A DNA stretch of 64,000 nucleotides from Arenibacter sp. P308M17. GTDB taxonomy: Bacteria > Bacteroidota > Bacteroidia > Flavobacteriales > Flavobacteriaceae. This document shows positions 45,217 to 53,939 of the stretch, in pieces. The stretch's first letter is position 1. Every line of letters begins with the position of its first letter. Location: the NCBI RefSeq assembly GCF_003426735.1, contig NZ_QVON01000002.1, forward strand, positions 682,001 to 746,000, in the 5' to 3' direction. A program made the position numbers and the translations under genes. The notes under the pieces are model-generated. The model was not told where the DNA came from and did no database searches. It was given only the letters and a program-made list of their open reading frames with translations.

Positions 45217-46329
45217 ATGAAAAAAACAGCCATTTTTTTATCGTTTTTAGTATATGCGTTTACTGGCCTTGCCCAAGCCCAGGATATAAAGCCGGCCGAA
45301 GTCATCCATCTTATGGAGAAGGTGGCCAACTGGCAAATAGACCATTACCAAGGCTTATATAGTGGCCATGATAAGCCTCACCACCCCTTGGACTGGACCA
45401 ATGGCGCGTTGTACGTAGGGATGGTCAAATGGGCCGCCATGGCCGATAGTGATAAATATTATGAGTGGCTTAAAGATATTGGACATAATCATAAATGGCA
45501 ATTGCACTATAGAAAATACCATGCCGATGATCATACCGTTGGCCAATTGTATATTGACTTATATAGAAAGTATCAGGAAAAGGAAATGATAGAACCCACC
45601 AAGGAACAGTTTAATTTTATCATGTACCACCCTTCACAAAGCTCCCTTCATTGGAAAACCCCCTATCACCAAGACCGCTGGAACTGGTGCGATGCCTTGT
45701 TCATGTCACCCCCTGTATGGGCTAAGTTGTACAATATTACAGGTGAAAAAAAATATCTCGATTTTATGATGGCGGAATTCAAGGCCACCACAAATTTCCT
45801 GTTCGATAAAAAGGAAAACCTATACTATAGGGACGAAAGTTACATGGGAAAATTGGATAACGGTACAAAAATATTTTGGGCAAGGGGCAACGGTTGGGTG
45901 TTTGCCGGACTCGTAAATATCATGAACGAATTAGACCCGCAAAGCAAGGAATACAAATATTTCCTGAATATTTACAAAAAAATGGCGGCCAAACTTTTAG
46001 ACATCCAAACGCCCGAAGGTCACTGGGCCATGAGTTTGTTGGGGCAGAAATTTTACCCTACTCCGGAAACCAGTGGAACCGCATTTAATGTATACGGTCT
46101 GGCCTGGGGCATAAACCAAGGAATTTTGGATAGGGCCGCTTATACCCCTGCGGTCAAAAAGGGGTGGAACACCCTAGTAGGTCATGTTACCAATGAAGGG
46201 ATGTTGGGCTACGTACAGCCTATTGGGGCGGCACCCGGGAAGGCATGGGCAGACAAGACCGAAGTATATGGCACTGGGGCCTTTCTAAGTGCCGGTTCGG
46301 AAGTTTATAAGTTGTACGGTGGAAAATAA
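45217..46329 (+). CDS. Glycoside hydrolase family 88/105 (unsaturated uronyl hydrolase)
   Basis: This secreted (alpha/alpha)6-barrel enzyme removes 4,5-unsaturated uronic acids from oligosaccharides made by polysaccharide lyases (pectin, rhamnogalacturonan or ulvan). Signal peptide MKKTAIFLSFLVYAFTGLAQ ends at Ala-Gln. Family blocks include DWTNGALYVGMVKWA near residue 50, DDHTVGQLYIDLY, the catalytic-Asp segment WNWCDALFMSPPVWA near 160, and FWARGNGWVFAGL near 215. ATG 45217 is used rather than one 12 codons earlier. No SusC/D or lyase gene is adjacent, so it is outside a full polysaccharide utilisation locus. Confidence 0.92.
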   Translation: MKKTAIFLSFLVYAFTGLAQAQDIKPAEVIHLMEKVANWQIDHYQGLYSGHDKPHHPLDWTNGALYVGMVKWAAMADSDKYYEWLKDIGHNHKWQLHYRKYHADDHTVGQLYIDLYRKYQEKEMIEPTKEQFNFIMYHPSQSSLHWKTPYHQDRWNWCDALFMSPPVWAKLYNITGEKKYLDFMMAEFKATTNFLFDKKENLYYRDESYMGKLDNGTKIFWARGNGWVFAGLVNIMNELDPQSKEYKYFLNIYKKMAAKLLDIQTPEGHWAMSLLGQKFYPTPETSGTAFNVYGLAWGINQGILDRAAYTPAVKKGWNTLVGHVTNEGMLGYVQPIGAAPGKAWADKTEVYGTGAFLSAGSEVYKLYGGK

Positions 46330-46439
46330 ATACTCCTTGAGTATACCAAGAAATTATGTTTCGGCAATGTATAAGAACCTGCCGATACAGATCATGGCAA
46401 TGGCCTCTATGGCTATATTTTTATGCACTTAACCATGAG

Positions 46440-47555
46440 ATGAAAAGAAGCTTGGAATCTTTTAGGAACAGCTCGTTACGGAGATTTATAAGAAAACATG
46501 AAAAATATGCCCCCATCCTATTTTTCATCGGCGGATTTATATTTGACACCCTTACCTTAGGGCGCATAGACAGGTTATATGACCTAAGCGTACTCTGTCT
46601 TCACATGATCTCTTTGACCATTACCTTGTACCTCTATAACCTTGCTGATGATGGTAAATGGAAAAACACCCTACTTGATAGGGTTAAGGAATATTATCCT
46701 TTGGCCATCCAATTTTTCTTTGGCGGACTTTCCAGTGCCTATGTTATTTATTATTCCCGGAGCGTCTCCATGTCCAAAACCGTTTTCTTTCTTATCATAC
46801 TCGTTGTATTGCTATTTGCGAATGAAATTTTAAAAAAAAGAATATCCAATAAGTACCTACAGTTCAGTGTATATTTCTTTATCAATTTCACCTTCTTCAC
46901 CTTTATGGTCCCTGTATTGACCAAGGAAATGAATCCTACTATTTTTGTATTCTCCGGACTTTTAAGTTTGTTCTGTACCTTGGTCCTAATCGCTATTATT
47001 TATGGATATAGCCCAAGTACAAGAGCTGAAATACAAATAGGCAAACTCATTGGAATTGTGTTTTCCATTTACCTGACGATCAACCTATTCTACTTTTTCA
47101 GGCTTATCCCACCGGTACCCTTGGCCCTGAGCCACGGAATTGTTGCACATGAAGTAAAGGTAGAAAACAACAACTACATAGTGACCTATGAAACGGATGA
47201 ATGGTATGTATTTTGGAGAGATCACAGATTGAAATTTATACAGAAACCCAACGAAGATGTCTATGTTTTTTCGTCCATATTTGCGCCGACCAGTTTAAAA
47301 AAATCGGTATTTCATCGTTGGAAATGGTATAATGAAGCCAACCGGGAATGGGAAATTATCGAGGACATAGGTTATGATATTACCGGCGGAAGGGATGGGG
47401 GCTATAGAGGATACACCTACAAGAACAATTTAAAGGAGGGCTTGTGGCAAGTAGAGGTGCTTACCAGGGAAGAACTGGTTTTGGGCATAATAGATTTTGA
47501 GGTGATTGCCAGTGATTCCTTGCAACCAAAGGGAATAAGGCAAAAAATATTCTAA
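46440..47555 (+). CDS. DUF2914 domain-containing membrane protein
   Basis: This 371-residue protein has an N-terminal set of about seven to eight hydrophobic helices and a C-terminal DUF2914 beta domain (from about residue 255). That domain has the conserved VFHRWKWYN, WEIIEDIGYDITGGRDGGYRGYTYK in two stretches and GLWQVEVLT blocks. Its function is unknown; the C-terminal domain is predicted outside the cytoplasm. ATG 46440 is chosen over an earlier ATG at 46356, which adds 28 residues without family resemblance. It follows the GH105 gene by 110 bp. Confidence 0.85.
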   Translation: MKRSLESFRNSSLRRFIRKHEKYAPILFFIGGFIFDTLTLGRIDRLYDLSVLCLHMISLTITLYLYNLADDGKWKNTLLDRVKEYYPLAIQFFFGGLSSAYVIYYSRSVSMSKTVFFLIILVVLLFANEILKKRISNKYLQFSVYFFINFTFFTFMVPVLTKEMNPTIFVFSGLLSLFCTLVLIAIIYGYSPSTRAEIQIGKLIGIVFSIYLTINLFYFFRLIPPVPLALSHGIVAHEVKVENNNYIVTYETDEWYVFWRDHRLKFIQKPNEDVYVFSSIFAPTSLKKSVFHRWKWYNEANREWEIIEDIGYDITGGRDGGYRGYTYKNNLKEGLWQVEVLTREELVLGIIDFEVIASDSLQPKGIRQKIF

Positions 47556-47902
47556 GCGTGGCCAGTGTTTTAAAACTAAGGCCCCTCCCCCGCTATCGGG
47601 ACGCGGCCACTTCGGTACGCGAAACCACCATGTTATACTTCCAATATTCCCAATACTGCTTGGTGTCTCAGTCACATTAGGGCAACAGTCCCGTTAGGAT
47701 AGGGTCCGTTCTGGGCATAAGGCTCCCTTTTTCCTCTTGTCCGTTGCAGAGGAGAGCTGGGATGGTTCAAAATCCAAGTCATGCACTCGGATATGAAGGC
47801 AAAAAGTATGAACTGTTATTGTAAAGCAAAATCTGTAGGGATGCCCGAAGCCCTACTAAGGTATAAATAGAAAGCTTTAAACCTTTTTATATTTCACTAA
47901 AA
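47556..47902. other. Intergenic stretch without recognised gene
   Basis: The left part of the 627-bp spacer is moderately G+C-rich (CCCCTCCCCCGCTATCGGGACGCGG-like text, split by a small CCCGCTATCGGGA palindrome) and then becomes A+T-rich. I see no reading frame with family resemblance. A TATATTTC box at about 47889 precedes the short frame at 47903. Confidence 0.5.
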
Positions 47903-48073
47903 ATGAGTATCTTAGAACAGCTGATAGCCCTAGTTAAGAATAATAATTCTATTAAATCCCTTGCTATTGGACATTTTCGGCTCCCTGTAGGGGTAGGAGA
48001 TCAACGAAATGGCCGAAAATTCGATTATTCTCGGGCCAGCCCGCCTGAACGAAGTAGTCGGGCAAGCGTGTAA
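47903..48073 (+). CDS. Doubtful 56-residue ORF running into a REP-like element
   Basis: A short frame starts MSILEQLIALVKNNNSIK and continues through the hairpins of the REP-like element, ending in PPERSSRASV. The first 18 residues look like a normal amphipathic helix, and the rest is the element read in frame. A TATATTTC box stands 7 bp upstream of the ATG. It may be a chance frame, or the remnant of a gene truncated by insertion of the element. Confidence 0.25.
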   Translation: MSILEQLIALVKNNNSIKSLAIGHFRLPVGVGDQRNGRKFDYSRASPPERSSRASV

Positions 48074-48077
48074 TCGA
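47973..48077. repeat. REP-like element with nested inverted repeats
   Basis: The pair ATTTTCGGC (47973-47981) / GCCGAAAAT (48012-48020) is followed by TCGATTA (48021-48027) / TAATCGA (48071-48077). The latter encloses GCCCGCCT-gaacgaagt-AGTCGGGC. The 23 bp at 48039-48061 are identical to 8959-8981. Confidence 0.75.
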
Positions 48078-48182
48078 TTTTTCTAGGGAGATCGAGATTA
48101 TAAACTCCATTACCTATTATCAAATATGCTAATATCAATGCGGACTTAAACTATAGACCAAGTAATTTTAAATAAAACAATT

Positions 48183-48605
48183 ATGGCAACAATTAAATCT
48201 TTAAACAAATGGGCCAATGCACATACTTATTATCCCTTGGATTTAATAAGGGTTGCCTTGGGAGTTTTTCTGTTTATGAAAGGGGTGGATTTTATGTCCA
48301 ACCATCAACAAATGGCGGAAATTATCAAACCCTTCCAAAACATGCCGGGAGGTATGCTGATTATGCACTATGTAGCACCCGCACATTTTGTAGGGGGCTT
48401 TCTATTGGTAATAGGCTTATTGACCCGATGGGCCGTTGTGGCACAATTACCAATTTTAATTGGTGCCGTACTGGTAAATTTTTTAGGGGAAATGAACACC
48501 CGAAACCTCATCTTGGCTACCATTATTTTATTGGTATGTGTGTTCTTTATGTTTTATGGTTCGGGCAAACATTCCGCGGACTATTATTTAAAAATGCAGA
48601 AATAA
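48183..48605 (+). CDS. DoxX family membrane protein
   Basis: This 140-residue four-helix membrane protein of the DoxX/DoxD superfamily begins with YYPLDLIRVALGVFLFMKG, followed by LLIMHYVAPAHFVGG-like and VVIGLLTRWA-like turns typical of the group. Members have been linked to redox or thiol metabolism, but the role here is not defined. It is transcribed alone; dps is convergent 70 bp downstream. Confidence 0.9.
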   Translation: MATIKSLNKWANAHTYYPLDLIRVALGVFLFMKGVDFMSNHQQMAEIIKPFQNMPGGMLIMHYVAPAHFVGGFLLVIGLLTRWAVVAQLPILIGAVLVNFLGEMNTRNLILATIILLVCVFFMFYGSGKHSADYYLKMQK

Positions 48606-48674
48606 GGTAGTCACACCCGTACATGAACTAACTCTGCGCAGAGCGTACAACGTATCGGATGAGGACCCTTTAAC

Positions 48675-49154
48675 TTATATTTCCTCTGCCAACCATGCTT
48701 TCATCATCCAGACCGTTTTTTCTTGCTGGGTAATAAACTCGCTCATCATAGCATTGGTGCCCTCATCAGCGGCCTTGTCCGAAGCCTCCAGAATATTCCT
48801 TTCAATAATCAATAGTTGGGACAGGGAATCTACAATAAGTCTGATGGCATCCTCATCCTTGGTTATATTTTTCCCAACAGGCACCTTGGAATTCTCGATA
48901 TAATCCTCAAAGGTGTGTAGCGGAACTCCTCCCAAAGTTAAGATCCGTTCCGCTATTTCATCCACTTTCAAGTTGGCATCGGTATACAGCTCCTCAAATT
49001 TCACATGAAGGTCAAAAAACCTTTTCCCCTTTATATTCCAGTGGATTCCCCTGAGGTTCTGATAGTATCGTTGAAAATCGGCCAATAATTGATTTAAATC
49101 CTTACTTAAGGATTTTGATTTGGAAATATCCAAACCTATACTATTTAACTCCAT
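48675..49154 (-). CDS. dps: Dps family ferritin-like protein
   Basis: This 159-residue protein forms dodecamers that oxidise Fe(II) with hydrogen peroxide and protect DNA. The dinuclear site residues are visible in NLRGIHWNIKGKRFFDLHVKFEELYTDA (His38, His50 and the acidic residues after it, given here in family context). The C-terminal helices carry EFITQQEKTVWMMKAWL. The ATG at 49154 fits the family; an upstream ATG adds 14 residues. OxyR is encoded 4.8 kb away, which could control it. Confidence 0.93.
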   Translation of the reverse strand: MELNSIGLDISKSKSLSKDLNQLLADFQRYYQNLRGIHWNIKGKRFFDLHVKFEELYTDANLKVDEIAERILTLGGVPLHTFEDYIENSKVPVGKNITKDEDAIRLIVDSLSQLLIIERNILEASDKAADEGTNAMMSEFITQQEKTVWMMKAWLAEEI

Positions 49155-49396
49155 AATATCTCTTTTAAATGTTACCTCTAAATTACTAAAAACCATTGAT
49201 GATAAAGCATTGATTAATTGATAGATGTTATGATGGCATAGTAAGATACGATAGGACCACAGTAAGGTTGAGCAATGGTATGATTATTGATAATAATATT
49301 AAATATTTAACATAAAATTTCAATAAAAAACGTAATAACCAATGCCGTTGTTTAATTTTTACTAATTAATTAAGAAAACAATAACAAAATTTATAG
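49155..49396. other. A+T-rich divergent spacer between dps and the efflux operon
   Basis: This stretch of 240 bp has no gene. It holds TTGATGATAAAGCATTGATT and TTATTGATAATAATATTAAA type text that may include the dps promoter, but I cannot fix a -7 box or an OxyR site with confidence. Confidence 0.4.
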
Positions 49397-49425
49397 TTGA
49401 TTATTTAGGTACTAGCTTAAATTTG
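49397..49425 (+). promoter_or_regulatory. Promoter of the MacA-permease-TolC operon
   Basis: TTG (49397-49399), an 18-bp spacer and a perfect TAAATTTG -7 box (49418-49425) lie 31 bp before the adaptor ATG. A tract of eight C follows the -7 box. Confidence 0.65.
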
Positions 49426-49456
49426 ATTTCCCCCCCTTAACTAAAACCACCTAATA

Positions 49457-50701
49457 ATGAATAAAAAAAAACTGCTCCTATTCGGTATCCCCATTGTTCT
49501 TATCCTTGTAGGTTATACCTTGTTCGGGAACACTGAAGATGAGGATATAGCCATTACAACCAAAGTGGTAAAGGGCGATTTTGTAAATGAGGTCATTATT
49601 TCAGGAGAGGCCCAATCTACCAGCTTGAAAAAAATTAATGGCCCGGATGACATTCGAAAATTCAAACTTCGGGATGTAAAGATTCAAGATCTTATTCCTG
49701 AAGGCTCATTGGTTAAAGAGGGCGATTATGTAGGCCGCTTGGATCCTTCCGAGGTGAACGAACAGATTTTGGACGCACAATTGAACTTGGAAACTGCCCA
49801 GTCCAAATACACACAGGAACAATTGGACACAACCCTGACCTTGAAACAGGAAAGGACCGCAATAAAAGATTTGTTATTTGATATACAAGAAAATAAACTG
49901 GAGCTTAAACAGTCTATTTACGAGCCTCCTGCCACAATTAAAAAATTGGAAATAAATATTGAACGCCTAGAACGGGACTTAAAGGAAAAAACCGAGGATT
50001 ATAAAATTAAGGAACAGAAAGCCATGGCCAAAATGGTGGAGGTGGGAACAGAAGTCTCCAAAATTAGTAAAATGCTGGAGGAACTCAGAAATCTTCAAAA
50101 ATCCTTCACCATCCATTCCGATGCCAACGGAATGGTAACTTATGCCAAAAATTGGGATGGCTCCAAAAGAAAGGTCGGATCGTCCATAAGTATGTGGGAC
50201 CCTGCAATTGCTACCCTGCCCGACCTAACCAAAATGGAATCCAAGACCTACGCCAATGAAGTTGATATTAGAAAGATCAAGAAGGATCTTCCGGTCATTA
50301 TTGGTTTCGATGCCTTTCCCGATGTAACCGTAAAAGGAACTATCACCAGCGTGGCCAATGTTGGGGAAGAAAAGAGAGGATCCGATATCAAACTTTTTCA
50401 GGTACTGGTAAACTTTGACGAAAATAATGAAAATGTCAGACCGGGAATGACCACTTCCAATAGAATACTCATTCACAAAGAGGAAGAGGTCCTTATGGTA
50501 CCCTTGGAAGCAGTATTCACCAAAGATTCCATAAGTTTTGTGTATGCCAAGTCCGGCCTGTCCATCGATAAAAAGGAAATTGAGATGGGAGAATCCAACT
50601 TGGATGTAGTAATTGTTAAGAAAGGTTTAAATGAGAAGGAAGTTGTATATCTGAGCAAACCTGAAGGACTGGATGAAAAAGGTATTCTGTCTTTAAATTA
50701 A
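49457..50701 (+). CDS. MacA/HlyD-like periplasmic adaptor subunit
   Basis: This 414-residue membrane-fusion protein links an inner-membrane transporter to a TolC channel. One N-terminal membrane helix (KLLLFGIPIVLILVGYTLFG) is followed by a split lipoyl/biotinyl half at about residues 65-95. A long coiled-coil hairpin (about 100-220) leads to the second half (FTIHSDANGMVTYA) and beta-barrel and membrane-proximal domains. It opens a three-gene operon and ends 4 bp before the permease gene. Substrate is unknown; macrolides, peptides or lipids are family precedents. Confidence 0.92.
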   Translation: MNKKKLLLFGIPIVLILVGYTLFGNTEDEDIAITTKVVKGDFVNEVIISGEAQSTSLKKINGPDDIRKFKLRDVKIQDLIPEGSLVKEGDYVGRLDPSEVNEQILDAQLNLETAQSKYTQEQLDTTLTLKQERTAIKDLLFDIQENKLELKQSIYEPPATIKKLEINIERLERDLKEKTEDYKIKEQKAMAKMVEVGTEVSKISKMLEELRNLQKSFTIHSDANGMVTYAKNWDGSKRKVGSSISMWDPAIATLPDLTKMESKTYANEVDIRKIKKDLPVIIGFDAFPDVTVKGTITSVANVGEEKRGSDIKLFQVLVNFDENNENVRPGMTTSNRILIHKEEEVLMVPLEAVFTKDSISFVYAKSGLSIDKKEIEMGESNLDVVIVKKGLNEKEVVYLSKPEGLDEKGILSLN

Positions 50702-50705
50702 ATGC

Positions 50706-52076
50706 ATGATAGACAAGATACTTCTAGAACAGGTCGTCTCTAATTTCAGGGAAGCCATACGCGTGGTAACGATCAACAAGGTCAGGACTTTTCTAACCGC
50801 TTTGGGAATCATTTTTGGTGTTGCGGCCGTCATTACAATGCTCGCCATTGGTAACGGGGCCGAAAAGGAAATTTTGGCCCAACTGGAACTGGTTGGTGTC
50901 AACAACATTGTAGTAACGCCAATACCTGACGAAGAAGATGAAAATACCAGTGAAGAAGAAGAGGGTGCACAGGAAACTACCCGATTTTCAAAAGGCTTGG
51001 ATCTCTTGGATGTAGCGAGTATTGTAAATAATATTCCCACAATAAAAGCCGTTAGTCCAGAAATAATTCTGGAAACTTATGTTATCAATAAGGGAAGGCA
51101 AAATTCGGTGAAATTAATAGGGGTCACCAATTCCTTTTTTGAAACCTCCAATATTCACATAGGAAAAGGCAGCCACTTCTCGGAACAACATGCTTTAAAT
51201 GGGGCTTCGGTCTGTATTATAGGAGAGAAAGTGGAAAAAAAATTGTTTCCGGGGGAGAGTGCCATTGGCAAGCAAATAAAGGTAAAGGATGTTTGGCTTC
51301 AGGTAATCGGAATAATCGAAGAAAAACTTATTTCGGAAAAAGCACAGGAAGACTTGGGCATCAGGGATTTGAATCAGGATATTTATGTTCCCGTAAAGAC
51401 CTTTTTGGTTAGATATAAGGATAGAAAGATTATATCCGATGAACCCCTCGATTTTAGTGGTGGGGGCATGATCATAATCAGTGGTGCCGATAATGGCCCC
51501 AAAAAGCGGATACCTAGGGGCAATTACCATCAATTGGATAAATTAACCGTCCAAGTAAATAATTCCAATGAACTTAAATCGACCGCAGAGGTCTTGAGCA
51601 AACTTCTAAAAAGAAAACATAACGAGGTGTTGGATTTTGAGATTACAATCCCCATACAGCTTCTAAAACAGCAACAGAAGACGAAACAGATATTCAATAT
51701 TGTACTTAGCATTATTGCCGGCATATCCCTACTCATAGGGGGTATCGGTATCATGAATATTATGTTGGCCTCGGTACTGGAACGCACAAAGGAAATAGGC
51801 ATCATGAGGGCCATTGGTGCCACAAAACAAGATGTAATTCTACAATTTTTGTCAGAGTCCGTCCTCATAAGTCTTGGCGGAGGTATAATAGGAATTATAT
51901 TGGGTATTGTAGCGGCGTATGGATTGGAACTGGCAACCGGCATAGAAACCATCCTTTCTTTGAACTCCATTATTTTATCCTTTTTTGTAGCCACGTTCAT
52001 AGGGCTGGCTTTTGGAGTGCTGCCTGCGAAATCAGCGGCCAATAAAAATCCAATTGAAGCTATAAGACGTGAATAG
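50706..52076 (+). CDS. MacB/FtsX-type ABC transporter permease
   Basis: This 456-residue permease has the MacB core-periplasmic domain and FtsX domain: one N-terminal helix (VRTFLTALGIIFGVAAVITMLAIGNG in two parts), a long periplasmic domain, then three C-terminal helices. The motif GGIGIMNIMLASVLERTKEIGIMRAIGA, split about a cytoplasmic coupling loop, is near residues 345-372. It has no nucleotide-binding domain of its own and none is encoded in the operon. An acidic insertion (DEEDENTSEEEEG) lies near residue 75, in the periplasmic domain. It works with the adaptor and the TolC-like protein. Confidence 0.92.
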   Translation: MIDKILLEQVVSNFREAIRVVTINKVRTFLTALGIIFGVAAVITMLAIGNGAEKEILAQLELVGVNNIVVTPIPDEEDENTSEEEEGAQETTRFSKGLDLLDVASIVNNIPTIKAVSPEIILETYVINKGRQNSVKLIGVTNSFFETSNIHIGKGSHFSEQHALNGASVCIIGEKVEKKLFPGESAIGKQIKVKDVWLQVIGIIEEKLISEKAQEDLGIRDLNQDIYVPVKTFLVRYKDRKIISDEPLDFSGGGMIIISGADNGPKKRIPRGNYHQLDKLTVQVNNSNELKSTAEVLSKLLKRKHNEVLDFEITIPIQLLKQQQKTKQIFNIVLSIIAGISLLIGGIGIMNIMLASVLERTKEIGIMRAIGATKQDVILQFLSESVLISLGGGIIGIILGIVAAYGLELATGIETILSLNSIILSFFVATFIGLAFGVLPAKSAANKNPIEAIRRE

Positions 52077-52143
52077 AAATATTTTCCAGTTAATATCAAT
52101 AACAATTACCCTCCCTCTATTTTATCAATCAAAATAGTACAAA

Positions 52144-53604
52144 ATGAAAAAATACATTGTGTTGTTATTCCTATGTTCAAACCTTGTTGTCCTGGGACAG
52201 TCCAAAAAGCTAACACTAACCGAAGCCATAGAAATGGCAAAAAAAAACTCCCCTGAATACCAGGCGGTCCTTAACCAATCCCAGGCCAGCTATTGGAGAT
52301 ACAGAACCTATATGGCAGAATTTCTGCCCCAATTTAGATTAATAGCTACGGTACCGGATTACTCCAATTCCATCCAAAGGATTACCAATGACGAAGGTCA
52401 GGATATTTTTGTAAGTCAAAATCAGTCGAGAATCGATGGCCGACTTGCCATTACCCAGCAGGTACCTTTTACTGGAGGGGATTTTTCCCTAATTTCCCAA
52501 ATACAACGCGTGGATCGCTACGGTGATATAGAATCCACTAATTATTCGCTAACGCCATTTTCCTTAAATTACTATCAGAATTCCCTCTTCTTCAACCCAT
52601 ATAAATGGGACAGGCAAATAGAACCTTTAAGGTACGAGGAATCCAAACGTGAATTCATAGAGCGCATGGAAGATATTTCCTTAAGCAGCTGTCAACGTTA
52701 TTTTAGCCTTTTAACGGCTCAAATGAGATTAAAAAATTCCCAGAATAATTTGGCAACCCAAGATACCCTGCTACAGATTGCCAAAGGCAGGTTTGAAATT
52801 GGAAAAATAGCCGAGAATGAATTGCTACAAATGGAACTTGGGCATCTAAATTCAAAAAATGAAGTCACTACCAATACCATCTCCCTTAAACGGACTTCAC
52901 AAAATATGGCTCGCTATCTGGAGTTGGAAACGGAGGATTTGGAATTATTTATTCCTGAGAATTTGGTAGATTTTGAGGTAAGTGTGGAGACCGCCCTGGA
53001 TGAAGCTACCCATAACAGAAAATCCGTTATAGAATTTAGAAGGAGACGTTTGGAAGCCGAAAGAAACCTTGCAGAAATAAAAGGTACCAATAGATTGGAG
53101 ATCAATGTCAATGCCAATTTTGGATTAAACAAACGTGCTGATGACTATGACGCCCTCTTCCAAGACTACGATAGACAACAAAATGTTTCCGTATCGCTCG
53201 GTATTCCCATTTTCGATTGGGGGGTATCCAAATCCAGAAGAAAAATGGGAGAGGCCGATTTAGGTTTGGTAGAAACAAATATTAAGCAGGAGCAACAGGC
53301 CTTCGAACAGGAAATTTACTTACATATATTAAATTGGTCCAGCAAAAGGGATTTTCTTGCCACATCGGAAAAAGCGAAAGCGATCGCCATAAAACGATAT
53401 CAAATTACCAAAGAACGGTATATTCTAGGAAAAATCACCATAACGGATCTCAATCTGGCACAACAGGAAAAAGACAAAGCAGAACTTGAATATCTCAATT
53501 CTTTGCAAAATTTCTGGACAGATTACTATACCTTGAGAAAGTTAACCCTATACGACTTTATTAATGACAAAAAGATAGAAGCGGAGAACATCATAAACGA
53601 TTGA
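52144..53604 (+). CDS. TolC family outer-membrane efflux protein
   Basis: This 486-residue protein has a signal peptide (MKKYIVLLFLCSNLVVLGQ) and the internally repeated TolC layout: long helices and beta segments twice over (LTLTEAIEMAKKNSPEYQAV at the start; ISIFDWG-like GIPIFDWGVSKSRRK near residue 355). It forms the outer-membrane exit channel of the efflux complex encoded upstream; the gap to the permease is 67 bp. No lipobox is present. Confidence 0.92.
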   Translation: MKKYIVLLFLCSNLVVLGQSKKLTLTEAIEMAKKNSPEYQAVLNQSQASYWRYRTYMAEFLPQFRLIATVPDYSNSIQRITNDEGQDIFVSQNQSRIDGRLAITQQVPFTGGDFSLISQIQRVDRYGDIESTNYSLTPFSLNYYQNSLFFNPYKWDRQIEPLRYEESKREFIERMEDISLSSCQRYFSLLTAQMRLKNSQNNLATQDTLLQIAKGRFEIGKIAENELLQMELGHLNSKNEVTTNTISLKRTSQNMARYLELETEDLELFIPENLVDFEVSVETALDEATHNRKSVIEFRRRRLEAERNLAEIKGTNRLEINVNANFGLNKRADDYDALFQDYDRQQNVSVSLGIPIFDWGVSKSRRKMGEADLGLVETNIKQEQQAFEQEIYLHILNWSSKRDFLATSEKAKAIAIKRYQITKERYILGKITITDLNLAQQEKDKAELEYLNSLQNFWTDYYTLRKLTLYDFINDKKIEAENIIND

Positions 53605-53702
53605 AGGCCTATGTTGTAAAGAAACAATTTCAACAACCGATTTCCGCAATTAAGGGCGATAAAAAAATTATAAGTAAAGCCACATCAACCCTTGTTTATA
53701 GT

Positions 53703-53815
53703 TTTCATGTGTTTATATTTATTGCCTGCCTGTTCGGCAGACGGGTTTTTCAATGATCACAGTAGCCCGACAAAGTCTGTTTCATCTGTTTATATTTTTT
53801 TATTTTTTAATGATC
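53703..53815. repeat. Imperfect tandem duplication upstream of oxyR, one copy carrying a REP-like hairpin
   Basis: TTTCATGTGTTTATATTT (53703-53720) and TTTCATCTGTTTATATTT (53780-53797) are each followed by T-rich text and AATGATCA. The first copy contains an extra hairpin CCTGCCTG-ttcgg-CAGACGGG at about 53724-53745. The 335-bp gap 53605-53939 has no gene; a 62-codon frame through the duplication is not credible. Confidence 0.6.
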
Positions 53816-53939
53816 ATACTTCTACTACGATCTATACTGAAATGCATTATCTTATGGATCATTTTCGTCCTGATAATTAACTGGAGATCGCAGATTATTA
53901 ATGGGCATTTCATAATTTTATCATTTTAAATAATACTAT

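Noticed and set aside
53692..53880. 62-codon frame upstream of oxyR
   Set aside because: It is a product of the tandem duplication and a REP-like hairpin; codon use and content look random.
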